A DNA stretch of 64,000 nucleotides from Bryum argenteum. Its lineage: Eukaryota; Streptophyta; Bryopsida; Bryales; Bryaceae. Every line of letters starts with the position of its first letter. Position 1 is the stretch's first letter. The position numbers and the translations under genes were made by a program. Under the pieces are notes generated by a model. It searched no databases. It saw nothing but the letters and a program-made list of their open reading frames with translations, and had not been told where the DNA came from. The stretch covers positions 10,310,512 to 10,374,511 of the forward strand of contig CM073330.1 of NCBI GenBank assembly GCA_037043015.1, given 5' to 3'. Below are positions 36,001-42,848 of this stretch, in pieces.

Positions 36001-37449
36001 AATTGCCGTGACGATAGAAGATGCAAAAGGTGAGGAGGAAGAGGAAGAAGAGGTTGCGGAAGAAGTAGAAGAGAAACATCATGTTGAACATGTTGAAGGA
36101 GAAGAGCATGTTAAAGGGGCAGAAGGGGGTGAAGAAGCCCACGCCGCTAAAAAATCAGGACCAATGACATCGGAAGAAGTGATGCAAAACTTATCAATTG
36201 ATATTCTACATAAGTTACCGGCAAATTTTGATGTTGAGCAAGCTCAAATGAAATATCCGGTTACCTATTATCAATCTATGAATACTGTCCTATGTCAGGT
36301 TAGAATTTTTTCCTTGTATATAACTGTCAAACAGTTATCTTCATAATTAAGCTCATGTCTTATACAAAAGAAGCATCTTGAGATAGAAAGAAGTATAAAA
36401 AATCCTCCAGAATGTCAAACATATAATTGTTTATATGAGCATATTACCAGTAACCATACAACATGATATCAAAGCATTGTTTGTATTGTATTGTAGGAAC
36501 TTGAAAGATTTAACAAACTATTGACAATCATTCGAAATAGTTTGTTGGAGCTTCAAAAAGCCGTGAAAGGCTTGATTGTTATGAGTGGCGAACTTGAGCT
36601 ATGCGGAAGAACATTGGTCTACGGACAAGTTCCTATCATGTGGGCTGCTAAATCTTACCCATCAAGAAAGCCTCTGGCAAGTTACATATCAGATTTGATA
36701 GACCGAATTGCCTTTCTCCAATCGTGGGTGACCAACGGCATGCCTATTATATATTGGATATCAGCATTCTTTTTCACTCAATCATTCTTAACAGGAGCTA
36801 AACAAAACTTTGCACGTAGCCACAAGATCCCTATCGATACCGTTGACTTTGAATTTCATGTGCGCGAAAAAGTAGTAAGCATTCAACCAACTCTCTACGT
36901 ACTGGTTTCGCTAACTATCGACATTGATCTAATTCTCACCGGAAGAAAATGACATCCAAAATTGTAGTGAACACCTTTGGTCATAGTGAACAAGTCATAT
37001 CAGACACCATTTTCTGCTAGCGTCTTTATGTTGTACTTCAGTATATAAAATACTAATGATGATAATGATGAATATGAATGACCAATATGTACTAATATGA
37101 ATGATTACAGGAAGAACTCGGGGGACCACCTGAGGATGGGGTATACACACAAGGACTATTTCTAGAAGGGGCAAGATATGATTATGAAACCCATGAACTG
37201 GGTGAATCATTCAACAAAGTACTATTCTCAAAAGCCCCAGTAATATGGATGGTTCCTAACGAGTTGAGGAAGTTTAGAACGTTTCCACATTATATGTGTC
37301 CGATATACAAGACCAGTGATAGACGAGGTATTCTATCAACCACTGGACATTCAACTAATTTCGTGATGACAGTTAAACTGCCATCAACAAGACCTACAGC
37401 CCACTGGGTCAAACGAGGCGTAGCCATGTTGACACAACTCGACACCTAA
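3130..37449 (+). CDS. Axonemal inner-arm dynein heavy chain (DNAH3/7/12 type), 63 exons
   Basis: Motor subunit of a single-headed inner-arm dynein; it hydrolyses ATP to slide outer-doublet microtubules in cilia or flagella, here presumably in motile sperm. I joined 63 exons, all with GT-AG introns and consistent phases, giving about 4190 residues, the usual length for this class. Order: N-terminal tail, linker, AAA1-AAA4, stalk with microtubule-binding domain, AAA5-AAA6, C-terminal domain ending in VAMLTQLDT. Key motifs are AAA1 P-loop GPAGTGKT (about residue 1455) and Walker [12 protein letters not shown]2 GYSFGAKT (about 1736), AAA3 GPTGTGKS (about 2104) and AAA4 GVGGSGRQS (about 2470). The start is the ATG at 3130 because an in-frame stop lies four codons upstream and exon 1 splices in phase. 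The gene is intact, with no frameshift or stop. The C-terminal signature ([20 protein letters not shown]) and single-head length point to DNAH3/7/12 rather than outer-arm or DNAH2/10 types; choosing among those three needs a tree. Confidence 0.95.
9730..9881. mobile_element. hAT-like MITE, family A copy 1 (dynein intron 13)
   Basis: Terminal inverted repeats: 'ggttgtcttatcagacaaaa' at the left and its near complement, 'ttttgtctgataagacgaca', at the right. The element starts CAGGG and ends CATTG. The flanking 8-bp CATAGTAA at 9722-9729 is repeated exactly at 9882-9889, which is the target-site duplication size of hAT transposons. The element is about 152 bp and non-coding, and it begins 12 bp after the exon 13 splice donor. 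Sister copies lie at 25371-25512 and 61505-61648. Confidence 0.88.
13762..17945 (+). other. Dynein exons 22-29: AAA1 and AAA2
   Basis: Exons: 13762-13956, 14215-14570, 14825-14924, 15256-15447, 15803-16047, 16685-16907, 17317-17397, 17718-17945 (about residues 1406-1945). AAA1 is the main hydrolytic site and looks fully functional: GPAGTGKT in exon 22, then CFDEFNRI and the [19 protein letters not shown] segment in exon 23. AAA2 begins in exon 26 with the P-loop GYSFGAKT, in which the sixth position is Ala instead of Gly. Its Walker B region is [18 protein letters not shown] in exon 27. Exon 27's acceptor (AG at 16683-16684) is the least certain junction; it keeps the frame but yields a poorly conserved [10 protein letters not shown] start. 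Confidence 0.88.
16957..17224. repeat. Possible inverted-repeat element in dynein intron 27
   Basis: The left end, 'gttttacatgaggacc', and the right end, 'gtcctcgtgtgaaac', are imperfect inverted complements enclosing about 265 bp. No second copy and no target duplication were found in the window, so the assignment as a mobile element is tentative. Confidence 0.3.
18236..21714 (+). other. Dynein exons 30-36: AAA2 end and AAA3
   Basis: Exons: 18236-18302, 18414-18556, 18972-19303, 19613-19834, 20513-20671, 21024-21201, 21418-21714 (about residues 1945-2411). Exon 32 holds the AAA3 P-loop GPTGTGKS, exon 33 the Walker B stretch [16 protein letters not shown], and exon 34 the sensor-I-like [16 protein letters not shown]. 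Exon 35 carries the [16 protein letters not shown] segment typical of axonemal dyneins. The acceptor for exon 31 was chosen at 18412-18413 because it alone preserves the phase left by exon 30. Confidence 0.9.
20729..20951. mobile_element. Inverted-repeat element (MITE-like) in dynein intron 34
   Basis: The left arm at 20729-20751 contains 'aagggcatgacatgggtacc' and the right arm at 20929-20951 contains 'ggtacccatatcatgccctt', with one mismatch over 20 bases. The element is about 223 bp with no coding capacity. No other copy lies in this window. The superfamily is unknown. Confidence 0.65.
21860..22800. repeat. Dispersed repeat family E, copy 1 (dynein intron 36)
   Basis: By eye, about 900 bp of this intron aligns with the reverse complement of 57990-58990. 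Shared landmarks are 'gccataacttcttcat', 'gacatgttttaccattg', 'gaggcctcataa' and 'ttccattcatgacac'. Shorter relatives lie at 48745-49090 (same strand) and 28775-29000 (opposite strand). The copy includes a 27-bp perfect hairpin arm at 22300-22326 paired with 22353-22379, followed by a third half-copy at 22394-22416. No coding potential; identity as a transposon remnant is inference. Confidence 0.65.
22916..25225 (+). other. Dynein exons 37-42: AAA4
   Basis: Exons: 22916-23161, 23489-23656, 23791-23937, 24185-24286, 24896-25000, 25092-25225 (about residues 2412-2712). The AAA4 P-loop is GVGGSGRQS in exon 37. The Walker B-like stretch is [19 protein letters not shown] in exon 38, with Asp-Thr where AAA1 has Asp-Glu; this is usual for axonemal dyneins. 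Exon 40 contains the conserved [12 protein letters not shown]. Intron 36 (21715-22915) is the longest so far and holds a dispersed repeat described separately. Confidence 0.9.
24586..24735. repeat. Inverted-repeat element in dynein intron 40
   Basis: The left arm contains 'cacattggacaatttactat' followed by a second 'cacattggac'. The right arm contains the complementary 'gtccaatgtg' and 'atagtaacttgttcaatgtg'. The arms of about 45 bp each are imperfect complements enclosing a short loop, so the segment can fold as one long hairpin. No sister copy was seen. Confidence 0.55.
25371..25512. mobile_element. hAT-like MITE, family A copy 2 (dynein intron 42)
   Basis: A 142-bp element with long imperfect terminal inverted repeats, starting 'caaggttgtcttatcagac' and ending 'gataagacaacactg'. 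An exact 8-bp target duplication, GTATGATT, flanks it at 25363-25370 and 25513-25520. It shares almost its full length with copies 1 and 3. The inverted arms nearly meet, so a transcript would fold into an extended hairpin. Confidence 0.92.
26322..26345. repeat. T24 homopolymer tract
   Basis: An uninterrupted run of 24 T follows shorter T-rich motifs in dynein intron 44. Its length is prone to sequencing and assembly error. Confidence 0.85.
26543..26853. mobile_element. Family B inverted-repeat element, copy 2 (dynein intron 44)
   Basis: The left end is 'cactactcaagagttgttga' and the right end 'caacaactcttgtgtagtag'. Interior landmarks shared with copies 1 and 3 are 'gcattgattgcaatgg', 'attggtggcttcaag' and 'taaatgacacta'. 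The copy is about 310 bp and non-coding. The CACTAC left terminus is the main reason for suggesting a CACTA relationship. Confidence 0.72.
26996..27039. repeat. A44 homopolymer tract
   Basis: An uninterrupted run of 44 A lies 36 bp upstream of dynein exon 45. The intervening bases still supply a pyrimidine-poor but usable acceptor, GTATAG. Such a long run so close to an acceptor is unusual; the exact length is uncertain in any assembly. Confidence 0.85.
28505..28772. repeat. Tandem duplication of a 136-bp hairpin unit (dynein intron 47)
   Basis: Two direct copies begin at about 28505 and 28641, each starting 'aagatc.tacttttgtc'. Each copy contains an internal inverted repeat, 'cattacacc' and 'ggtgtaatg', flanked by a longer pairing of 'gtacaccc' with 'gggtgtac'-like sequence. 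The two units are about 90 percent alike by eye. The segment is followed directly by a family E fragment (28775-29000, reverse orientation). Confidence 0.75.
28775..29000. repeat. Dispersed repeat family E, partial reverse copy
   Basis: The reverse complement of this segment shares 'gccataacttcttcat', 'ggtcccaa' and 'gttttaccattgcaagccaa' with the copies at 21860-22800 and 48745-49090. About 225 bp is preserved. Confidence 0.55.
29925..30000. repeat. Hairpin in dynein intron 49
   Basis: 'aacccttaagcgccca' at 29925-29940 pairs with 'tgggcgtttaagggtt' at 29985-30000 (one G-T type mismatch), enclosing a 44-base loop. This could be the core of a longer degraded inverted-repeat element; the outer flanks show only weak complementarity. 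Confidence 0.5.
31353..31649. repeat. 24-bp minisatellite nested in a GTGTGGTATTT hairpin element
   Basis: Nine consecutive 24-bp units (31419-31634), consensus 'gtggaaataccc' followed by 'atagagagccta', end in a partial unit, 'gtggaaataccacac'. That end is the inverted complement of 'gtgtggtatttt' at 31353. The array therefore seems to have grown from one end of a small inverted-repeat element; a related element without an array lies at 52784-52870. Because the unit is a multiple of three, both strands show long open frames that are not genes. It sits in dynein intron 52. Confidence 0.85.
31919..32176. mobile_element. TTAA-bounded inverted-repeat element, family D copy 1 (dynein intron 53)
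   Basis: It begins 'ttaacccctaaaaggtcc' and ends 'ggacctttaggggttaa', with about 258 bp between. The interior shares 'aagatccaactgtaaggtct', 'accgttgattctt' and 'gttggctgaatttt' with the copies at 55621-55888, 51556-52322 and 62221-62487. Every good terminus in the window has TTAA directly outside CCC(C)TAAAGG, as expected for TTAA-targeting (piggyBac-type) insertion. TTAA could instead be part of the inverted repeat itself. Confidence 0.75.
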
Positions 37450-38675
37450 ATGTACTCTCTTCTTAAGAGGAGACAAAAGTATCATCTTCAGCTCTGACGC
37501 ACTTCAGGAGAGGGCAGGCTTGACTGAAATCACGCGGCAATGAGTACTAGAGGATTCACTTATTGACATCACCATCCCCCAACAAGATGTTTTATTGATC
37601 ATAAGAAAATCATTTGAATCTAAATACGTACATTTCAACATCTGGTGCGGTCAGGAGGTGAGGAATGTAGCTAAATACTGGTTAATATTGATTTACTTAA
37701 GGTCTGAATCAATCAATTTGTTTCAAATTGGGTGAGGAAGTAGTCTCACAATTTAGTTGCAGTATTCGAGTGGAGCTTCGCGACATCATTAGCCACGCTC
37801 TCTCCGAACCTGCAGTCTTACTGATTCGCAGACCTAGGATTCTCAAATGCCTTTCTTAGAGAACACGGTGTTAACAAGGTATATAATTATACACGGAAAG
37901 AGATCCTATTCGGAGTGAGCCAGAGACTTAGAGGAAGTGTGCTCCAGGGTTTAAAACAGTACAGAGAGATAGATACTGACAGTGCCACTGTAATACTGTG
38001 AGTACTTCAGGTCCAGAGGAAGGTACAGCCTACTCGGCTGATTCAGAGTGGTTGCTTCCAAAGAGAGCAATAAACTTCACCATGAAGAACAAACAAATCG
38101 TAAAGAATCAAGAATGACGTTACTCTAAAACTACTCCAGGCAAAAGAAAGTCATCGACGAGAACACTCCCCTGAAAGTGTTCTGCAGACTCGAATGCATC
38201 CAGGAATATGAATACATCAGATAATCGGGTAATTGCAAAATGGTAGGAATGTTGATACTAACATGAATCTAGTCCATATGATCACCTGAATTCATAGTTC
38301 GCATCCTCATTAGCACCACCTATATCTCTATGTGCAAACGGCCCCTTAACAAAATTAGGTTAGATGAAAATAAGAACATGCAGAAGCTCAATCGAGAATA
38401 CTTGTTTTCACAAGTGAACAATATATTACACAAAGTGAAAATTTGTATTCCTATCCTGTTAGACTCAGACGCAGACAATTCATTCTCTGACATATGCGAA
38501 AAGCTTCTTTGCTTGAGCTTCCGTTTCCAAACCATGATGAGACACAATCTCACATGTCCGAATCGAGCCCCGTCAACTTCAAAGTCTACTCTGAGAACAT
38601 CTTCGATAATTGGTTAAAGAATGATCTGATTGGAAGCACCATCTACTTTACAAACTCTACACTCCCTGTTACCTT
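37450..38675. other. Convergent intergenic region between dynein and STAY-GREEN
   Basis: About 1.2 kb separates the two stop codons. Base composition becomes visibly less AT-rich just before this point. Short open frames occur on both strands but none is codon-like or recognisable. The 3' UTRs and polyadenylation sites of both genes must lie here; no single AATAAA can be assigned with confidence. Confidence 0.5.
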
Positions 38676-41600
38676 CTACCGGGATATCATTGAGCAGAGC
38701 TCAGCGGGATCCTCGATAACTTCTACCAGTGTGTGGGGTGCGAAAGGTACCGAAGCAGAGGAGGGTGTCAACTTGCTTTTCACCCTCCTCGTGGGACTTG
38801 TTGCATAAAACAATGGGCCCCAACAGTCTGCCCTGTTGTACTCGGGATCGGATGAATGGAAGTGCACCCACACCGTGCTCGCATGAAGCTCTACACAATT
38901 CAAGAAATATTCAACGGAAAAATTTAGTATGTCGAGAGGTATTTGTTGGATGCTCTCAATTTGTTCACATGAACAGCCTCGCTAACAATCAGTTATAGAC
39001 AGCCGGCAGCTGATCGCACACGCAAACCTGCATCAATGTCTTACGAGCATGCGCTATCGTGTCACTTCATCCACTAATCGGCGCATCACGGTCAAGTGTG
39101 TCCTAACTAAACCAAAGATTGCCTTTAATAGCACATACAAGCAATAGCTCTGGAAGCAACTGTAGGAAATAAGTTGGAAATCAAGCACATCCACACGGTA
39201 TGAAATGGAACACCTCAGCATTAGATGTGATCATCACCTGGAAATTCACCAAATAGTTCTCTATCTCCATATCGAATTGCTTCCAAAACCTGCACTTTTG
39301 AAGCCTATGATTAAAAACGTTCACCAATAGTAGTGTACATGTTCAAAGAGAGCTTTCTCATGGAGACAACAAGTTTCTCCAGTATATCTTCTGACTATCC
39401 TGCATAATCCTTCACAAGCAACGAAGATCCAACTTCCCGAAATACTGGCTAACTCAGACAGCCCAGTGGATTTGATATCAAGAGGATTCATAGTTAGTCA
39501 TCGATTTTCCGATGACCTTATATTGGGAACTGACCAGAGGCATTTCTCGCTCGAATATGTTATTCCGCAGCTTAGCCGGTGCGAGTAAAACATGGCCCCC
39601 ACTAACATGACAGTGGACATGAAGAGAAATCTGCTCACTCCATCGCCATTCTGCAGTTATTTCATCCCTCATCAGCTGTGTGTACCAATCTGCAAGCTGA
39701 AAATATTTATCAACATCAATAATCCACTCGCACAAATGTCACCGAGTCGCTCAATTACACCACGTAAATTAGAAAGCGCGCGAGTTCGAAAGGCAGGCTA
39801 ATATCTGATGCTTTAGTGCTGGTCGAGTTGGCCCTTAACAAGAGAAATCATGCGCGCAATACTGGTACCTACAATAAAGTATTTCGGATCATTGTTGCAC
39901 TCACTTGTCGTCGATTCCAAGCGGGACCAACAGATAATAGCAGCTCCCCGGTGACATCACTGTGCGTCAAAGTGTACTTGCGAGGTAGAAGATCCTCAAT
40001 TGACTTGGATTTGATATTACTGGCATTGCCTCTAAATCTTACTGTTAGCTTCGACGCATTGAAATCCTCGGGGTTGAACAACCTGGCAACCTGAGCACAA
40101 TCACGGCATCATGAGCAACATCAAACAATCAAGGTGTATGCAAGTGTGACATCGACCAACGTAGACATTCGGTTCTGGAACGAATACTTCATATTTGAGA
40201 TATCCTCTGTGTTTCGTTATATGTACAAACCTCATGTAGAGCAACCACCGTCCTAACTATAACGCTTCTTAATACTTCACATCGCCTTCAAAATAACTAC
40301 AATAGCGGTCCAGTGGATTCACCATCTACAGACCGTAGCTATAAGCAAACATCAATAACTGATCGGATTCTCTATACTAACAGTACAAAAATAAACACTA
40401 CAAAATACAGTTGGCTGAACAATTTCGAGACATGAGATATTTTCTTGAACCAATAAACAATTCAGCCTGTTTAGCATTCATTGCACGAATGATGAAACAA
40501 AGCTTGTCAAAGTTGATAAGATTTTCACCTCACACGATATAACCTTTGTGCACATATTGAGCTACCAATTAACAGAGCTACTCACAGGGATAAGTGAAGA
40601 CAACACTACCGAAGGAAACGGGACGGCCTATCAAAATATTGATCAAGAAATGGCCGAATGATTGGTGTTATTTTCGTCGATCTCGTCTTCCTCCTCAGGG
40701 AAAAGAGAATGTGAGGTAAAACTAACGAGCGACATTAGCATAATCTAAGTTATGCTAACAACAACTGATTATAGCGATTTCGAGATTGCTAGTCGCCTCC
40801 CAGTGTACATAGCTGACAAAACCAGAGTGCTTCTGAATCGCATTCAAAGAAGAGGCTCTGAAATGAGCACGTCTCATTCCAACAAAAATATACTTCACAC
40901 TTCGGGATAACCAGTTGCCTCCCGATGCACCTAGCTGATAGGTCAAGTGCTCCTGTCATCTGCACTAAAGAAGAGCTTCTACATTGAGCGCGCATAATTT
41001 CTATCGAAAATTAATCTCGGCAATTTCGAAAAGGCCAATTACTTCCTAATATACATAGCTGGAAAAACAACTGAGTCTCTCTCTCTCGTCAATTTCCGAG
41101 CACAACCTTTCTGCAGACCTAAAGCGCTTTCACACGTCGGTACACGTAACGTCGGACCGTGTGTAGAAATCTGATAAACAAAGGTCCTGTATAATGCGGA
41201 TTACGTTTCTCACTAAACATCGATTCTCGATGATTGAATCCACAAAGTTGCAATGATGCAGCTTCCTCTTACCATTGCACATTGTAGCAATTTCTACGCA
41301 GAAGCGGTTGAAAATTGCGCGCGCATTTCTAACGAGATTGGACTTAGCAATACTAAGATGGCGAACTTTCTCCCAGTGCATACAGCTGACGAAACGAGTG
41401 TGCTCTCCTTCGCAGAAACCGTCAAAGAACAAACTCCTTTCTGCGTAAACTTCCAAACCTATGTCGTTCGCAATCGCCAATCTCGTGCTGATAAAGAATT
41501 CTGATAAACAAATGTATACCTGTATAATGCAGCTCACTAACATCACTTCTCGACTTCAATGCTGATTAATTTTATTAGGATGCAGCTTCGTCTTACCACT

Positions 41601-41758
41601 GCACATCGTTGCAGTTTCCGCCTTGTACACCTAAGCCGCTGCCCGCACCGCCGCGGGAATTCCCTAGCTATCGCCACGCAGTAAGGCTCCACTCGGCGCG
41701 AATCGGCGGTGAAAGAAATGAGCCCGAGGTGTGAGCACTGCGATAACGACACGGCCAT
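38676..41758 (-). CDS. SGR: STAY-GREEN (Mg-dechelatase) chloroplast protein
   Basis: Removes Mg from chlorophyll a to give pheophytin a, the first step of chlorophyll breakdown, and promotes disassembly of light-harvesting complexes in the plastid. Five exons on the minus strand: 41758-41597, 40090-39905, 39696-39535, 39289-39238, 38890-38676, giving 258 residues (flowering-plant SGR is about 270). Exon 1 encodes an Arg/Ser-rich chloroplast transit peptide (MAVSLSQCSHLGL...). The mature part starts VARLFNPEDFNASKLTV. Family hallmarks are YTLTHSDVTGELLLSV, ISLHVHCHVSGGHVLL, VLEAIRYGDRELF and VWVHFHS...ADCWGPL. All introns are GT-AG and phases agree. Intron 1 (about 1.5 kb) is full of tandem repeats. 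The Cys-rich C-terminal motif of flowering-plant SGR is not evident; the last exon runs to a stop at 38676, but an extra downstream exon cannot be ruled out. SGR versus SGR-like is unresolved. Confidence 0.88.
40740..41640. repeat. Degenerate tandem repeats in STAY-GREEN intron 1
   Basis: A signature like 'cagtgtacatagctgac' recurs at about 40800, 40922, 41047 and 41375, giving a unit of about 123-125 bp with one larger step. A second, longer similarity links 41178-41300 with 41510-41620 ('ctgataaacaaa', 'cctgtataatgc', 'tgcagcttc.tcttaccactgcaca'). The latter duplicates the 3' end of exon 1 together with its splice donor. The units are diverged, so the duplications are not recent. Confidence 0.65.
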
Positions 41759-42118
41759 ACCCGTCTCATTCTCCTCAATCCGGCATCACCATTAAGATCG
41801 AGACATTCTCAGAATGCGAATTCGGGATTTGAGGTTGGCAATGCAGGAGTGCACTCACTGCGCGGGAGTGCAAGTTCGGAGTAAGCGGCCAAGAATCCAT
41901 ACTCGTCCACTTCGAGCCGATCATTATCAGGATCACTGCCGATTAACCGTGTGCCGAGGATGAAACGTGATTCCAGAGGATGATAACGCAGTTATATTGG
42001 ATGATAAAGTGTGGGTGAGCTTGAAACTTTTGCTTTTTTATCTCCGAGAATGGCGCCATATCGTTTGCGGTCGCGGTAGCAGTCGGGTATATATCACGGG
42101 GATGATCTTCTCTCCTGC
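41759..42118. promoter_or_regulatory. Divergent intergenic region between STAY-GREEN and U6
   Basis: About 360 bp separates the STAY-GREEN start codon (minus strand) from the first base of U6 (plus strand). The right third holds the U6 promoter elements. The STAY-GREEN promoter and 5' leader must share the rest or overlap the U6 promoter. No TATA box for STAY-GREEN could be assigned. Confidence 0.55.
42053..42094 (+). promoter_or_regulatory. U6 Pol III promoter: USE-like element and TATA box
   Basis: 'gcgccatatcg' at 42053-42063 matches the plant upstream sequence element RTCCCACATCG at 8 of 11 positions. A TATA box, 'tatatat', lies at 42088-42094. The 24-bp gap between them is the spacing known for plant Pol III snRNA genes (Pol II snRNA genes have about ten bases more), and the TATA starts 31 bp before U6 position +1. 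The three USE mismatches are inferred drift. Confidence 0.75.
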
Positions 42119-42138
42119 GTCCCTTCGGGGACATCTGA

Positions 42139-42170
<32 letters not shown>

Positions 42171-42223
42171 GGCCCCTGCGCAAGGATGACACGCACAAAT
42201 CGAGAAATGGTCCAAATTTTTTT
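42119..42223 (+). ncRNA. U6: U6 spliceosomal snRNA
   Basis: Catalytic snRNA of the spliceosome. It starts with the 5' stem-loop 'gtcccttcggggac', followed by the invariant ACAGAGA box (within 'gatacagagaagattagc'), the AGC catalytic triad region, the 'cccctgcgcaaggatgac' internal stem-loop and the tail 'gaaatggtcc'. It ends in a run of seven T, the Pol III terminator. Compared with the plant consensus as I remember it, base 18 is T rather than C. The appropriate upstream promoter argues for a functional gene and against a retro-copied pseudogene. Confidence 0.95.
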
Positions 42224-42848
42224 CTTCCTCTATCCTCTTGCACATTCAGCATTTTCCCCACAAGCTTCATCGTCATGAGAGCTTCAGTTTTTATGCTCTG
42301 TAGATTCCTGAAGAGTTCGATCTGATTTTTTACTTCATGTTGTAACAACACCACATTCCAATATTCTGGTTAACCTAATTGTTCTACATCAACATGTTTC
42401 CACCTGGTGCTCTTTTGACATTCCCATTTCTGTCGTGAGCACATCTGCTCATGTTGATGCATTGTGGGTTCTGCATTTCTTCTTTCTCATGAAGTAGTAG
42501 TAGTTTGTCGGTTGCTACGTAAGACTACTGTACCATCAATCATGTAACGAAAATTTATACAAACAGGGCAAAACTCTTTAGTATTTCTATCAAGGACTGC
42601 ATTTCAACATCGAACGGAATGTGGGGGGTTAAAAGCCGAATCAGGGATGTAAGCAATATATCTGTTTAACAGAATGAATTGGCACCACAACTAGGGTGGG
42701 CAACAAAAATAATGTTGAGAAAGCTCGAGAATCAACCCACATCCTCACTTGAGCTTTCATATGGTACATAGTACTAAGACACAACAGGAAACGGTAGAGA
42801 ACATAATTCTACACGAAAACGTGGTATGTAAAGTACGTCCACTAATTG
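42224..42848. other. Region between U6 terminator and VTC2 3' end
   Basis: No coding region or RNA gene is recognised. It must include the VTC2 3' UTR, which is transcribed toward U6, so the two units converge here. Confidence 0.5.

Larger units (their letters stand above)
29524..37449 (+). other. Dynein exons 49-63: AAA5, AAA6 and C-terminal domain
   Basis: Exons: 29524-29712, 30267-30368, 30537-30740, 30933-31148, 31726-31870, 32229-32476, 32624-32731, 33385-33468, 33854-33937, 34168-34758, 34959-35072, 35257-35431, 35868-36298, 36497-36874, 37111-37449 (about residues 3056-4190). AAA5 starts in exon 49 and AAA6 contains [16 protein letters not shown] in exon 58. The C-terminal domain runs from exon 61 to the TAA at 37447-37449 and includes [17 protein letters not shown] and [13 protein letters not shown]. 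Exon 61 carries an acidic, His-containing insertion of about 45 residues (about 3862-3907), which appears longer than in animal DNAH7 as I remember it. Confidence 0.92.

Noticed and set aside
42119..42223. U6 retro-pseudogene
   Set aside because: The copy is full length with only one difference noticed, is followed by a T-run terminator and not an A-tail, and has correctly spaced promoter elements.
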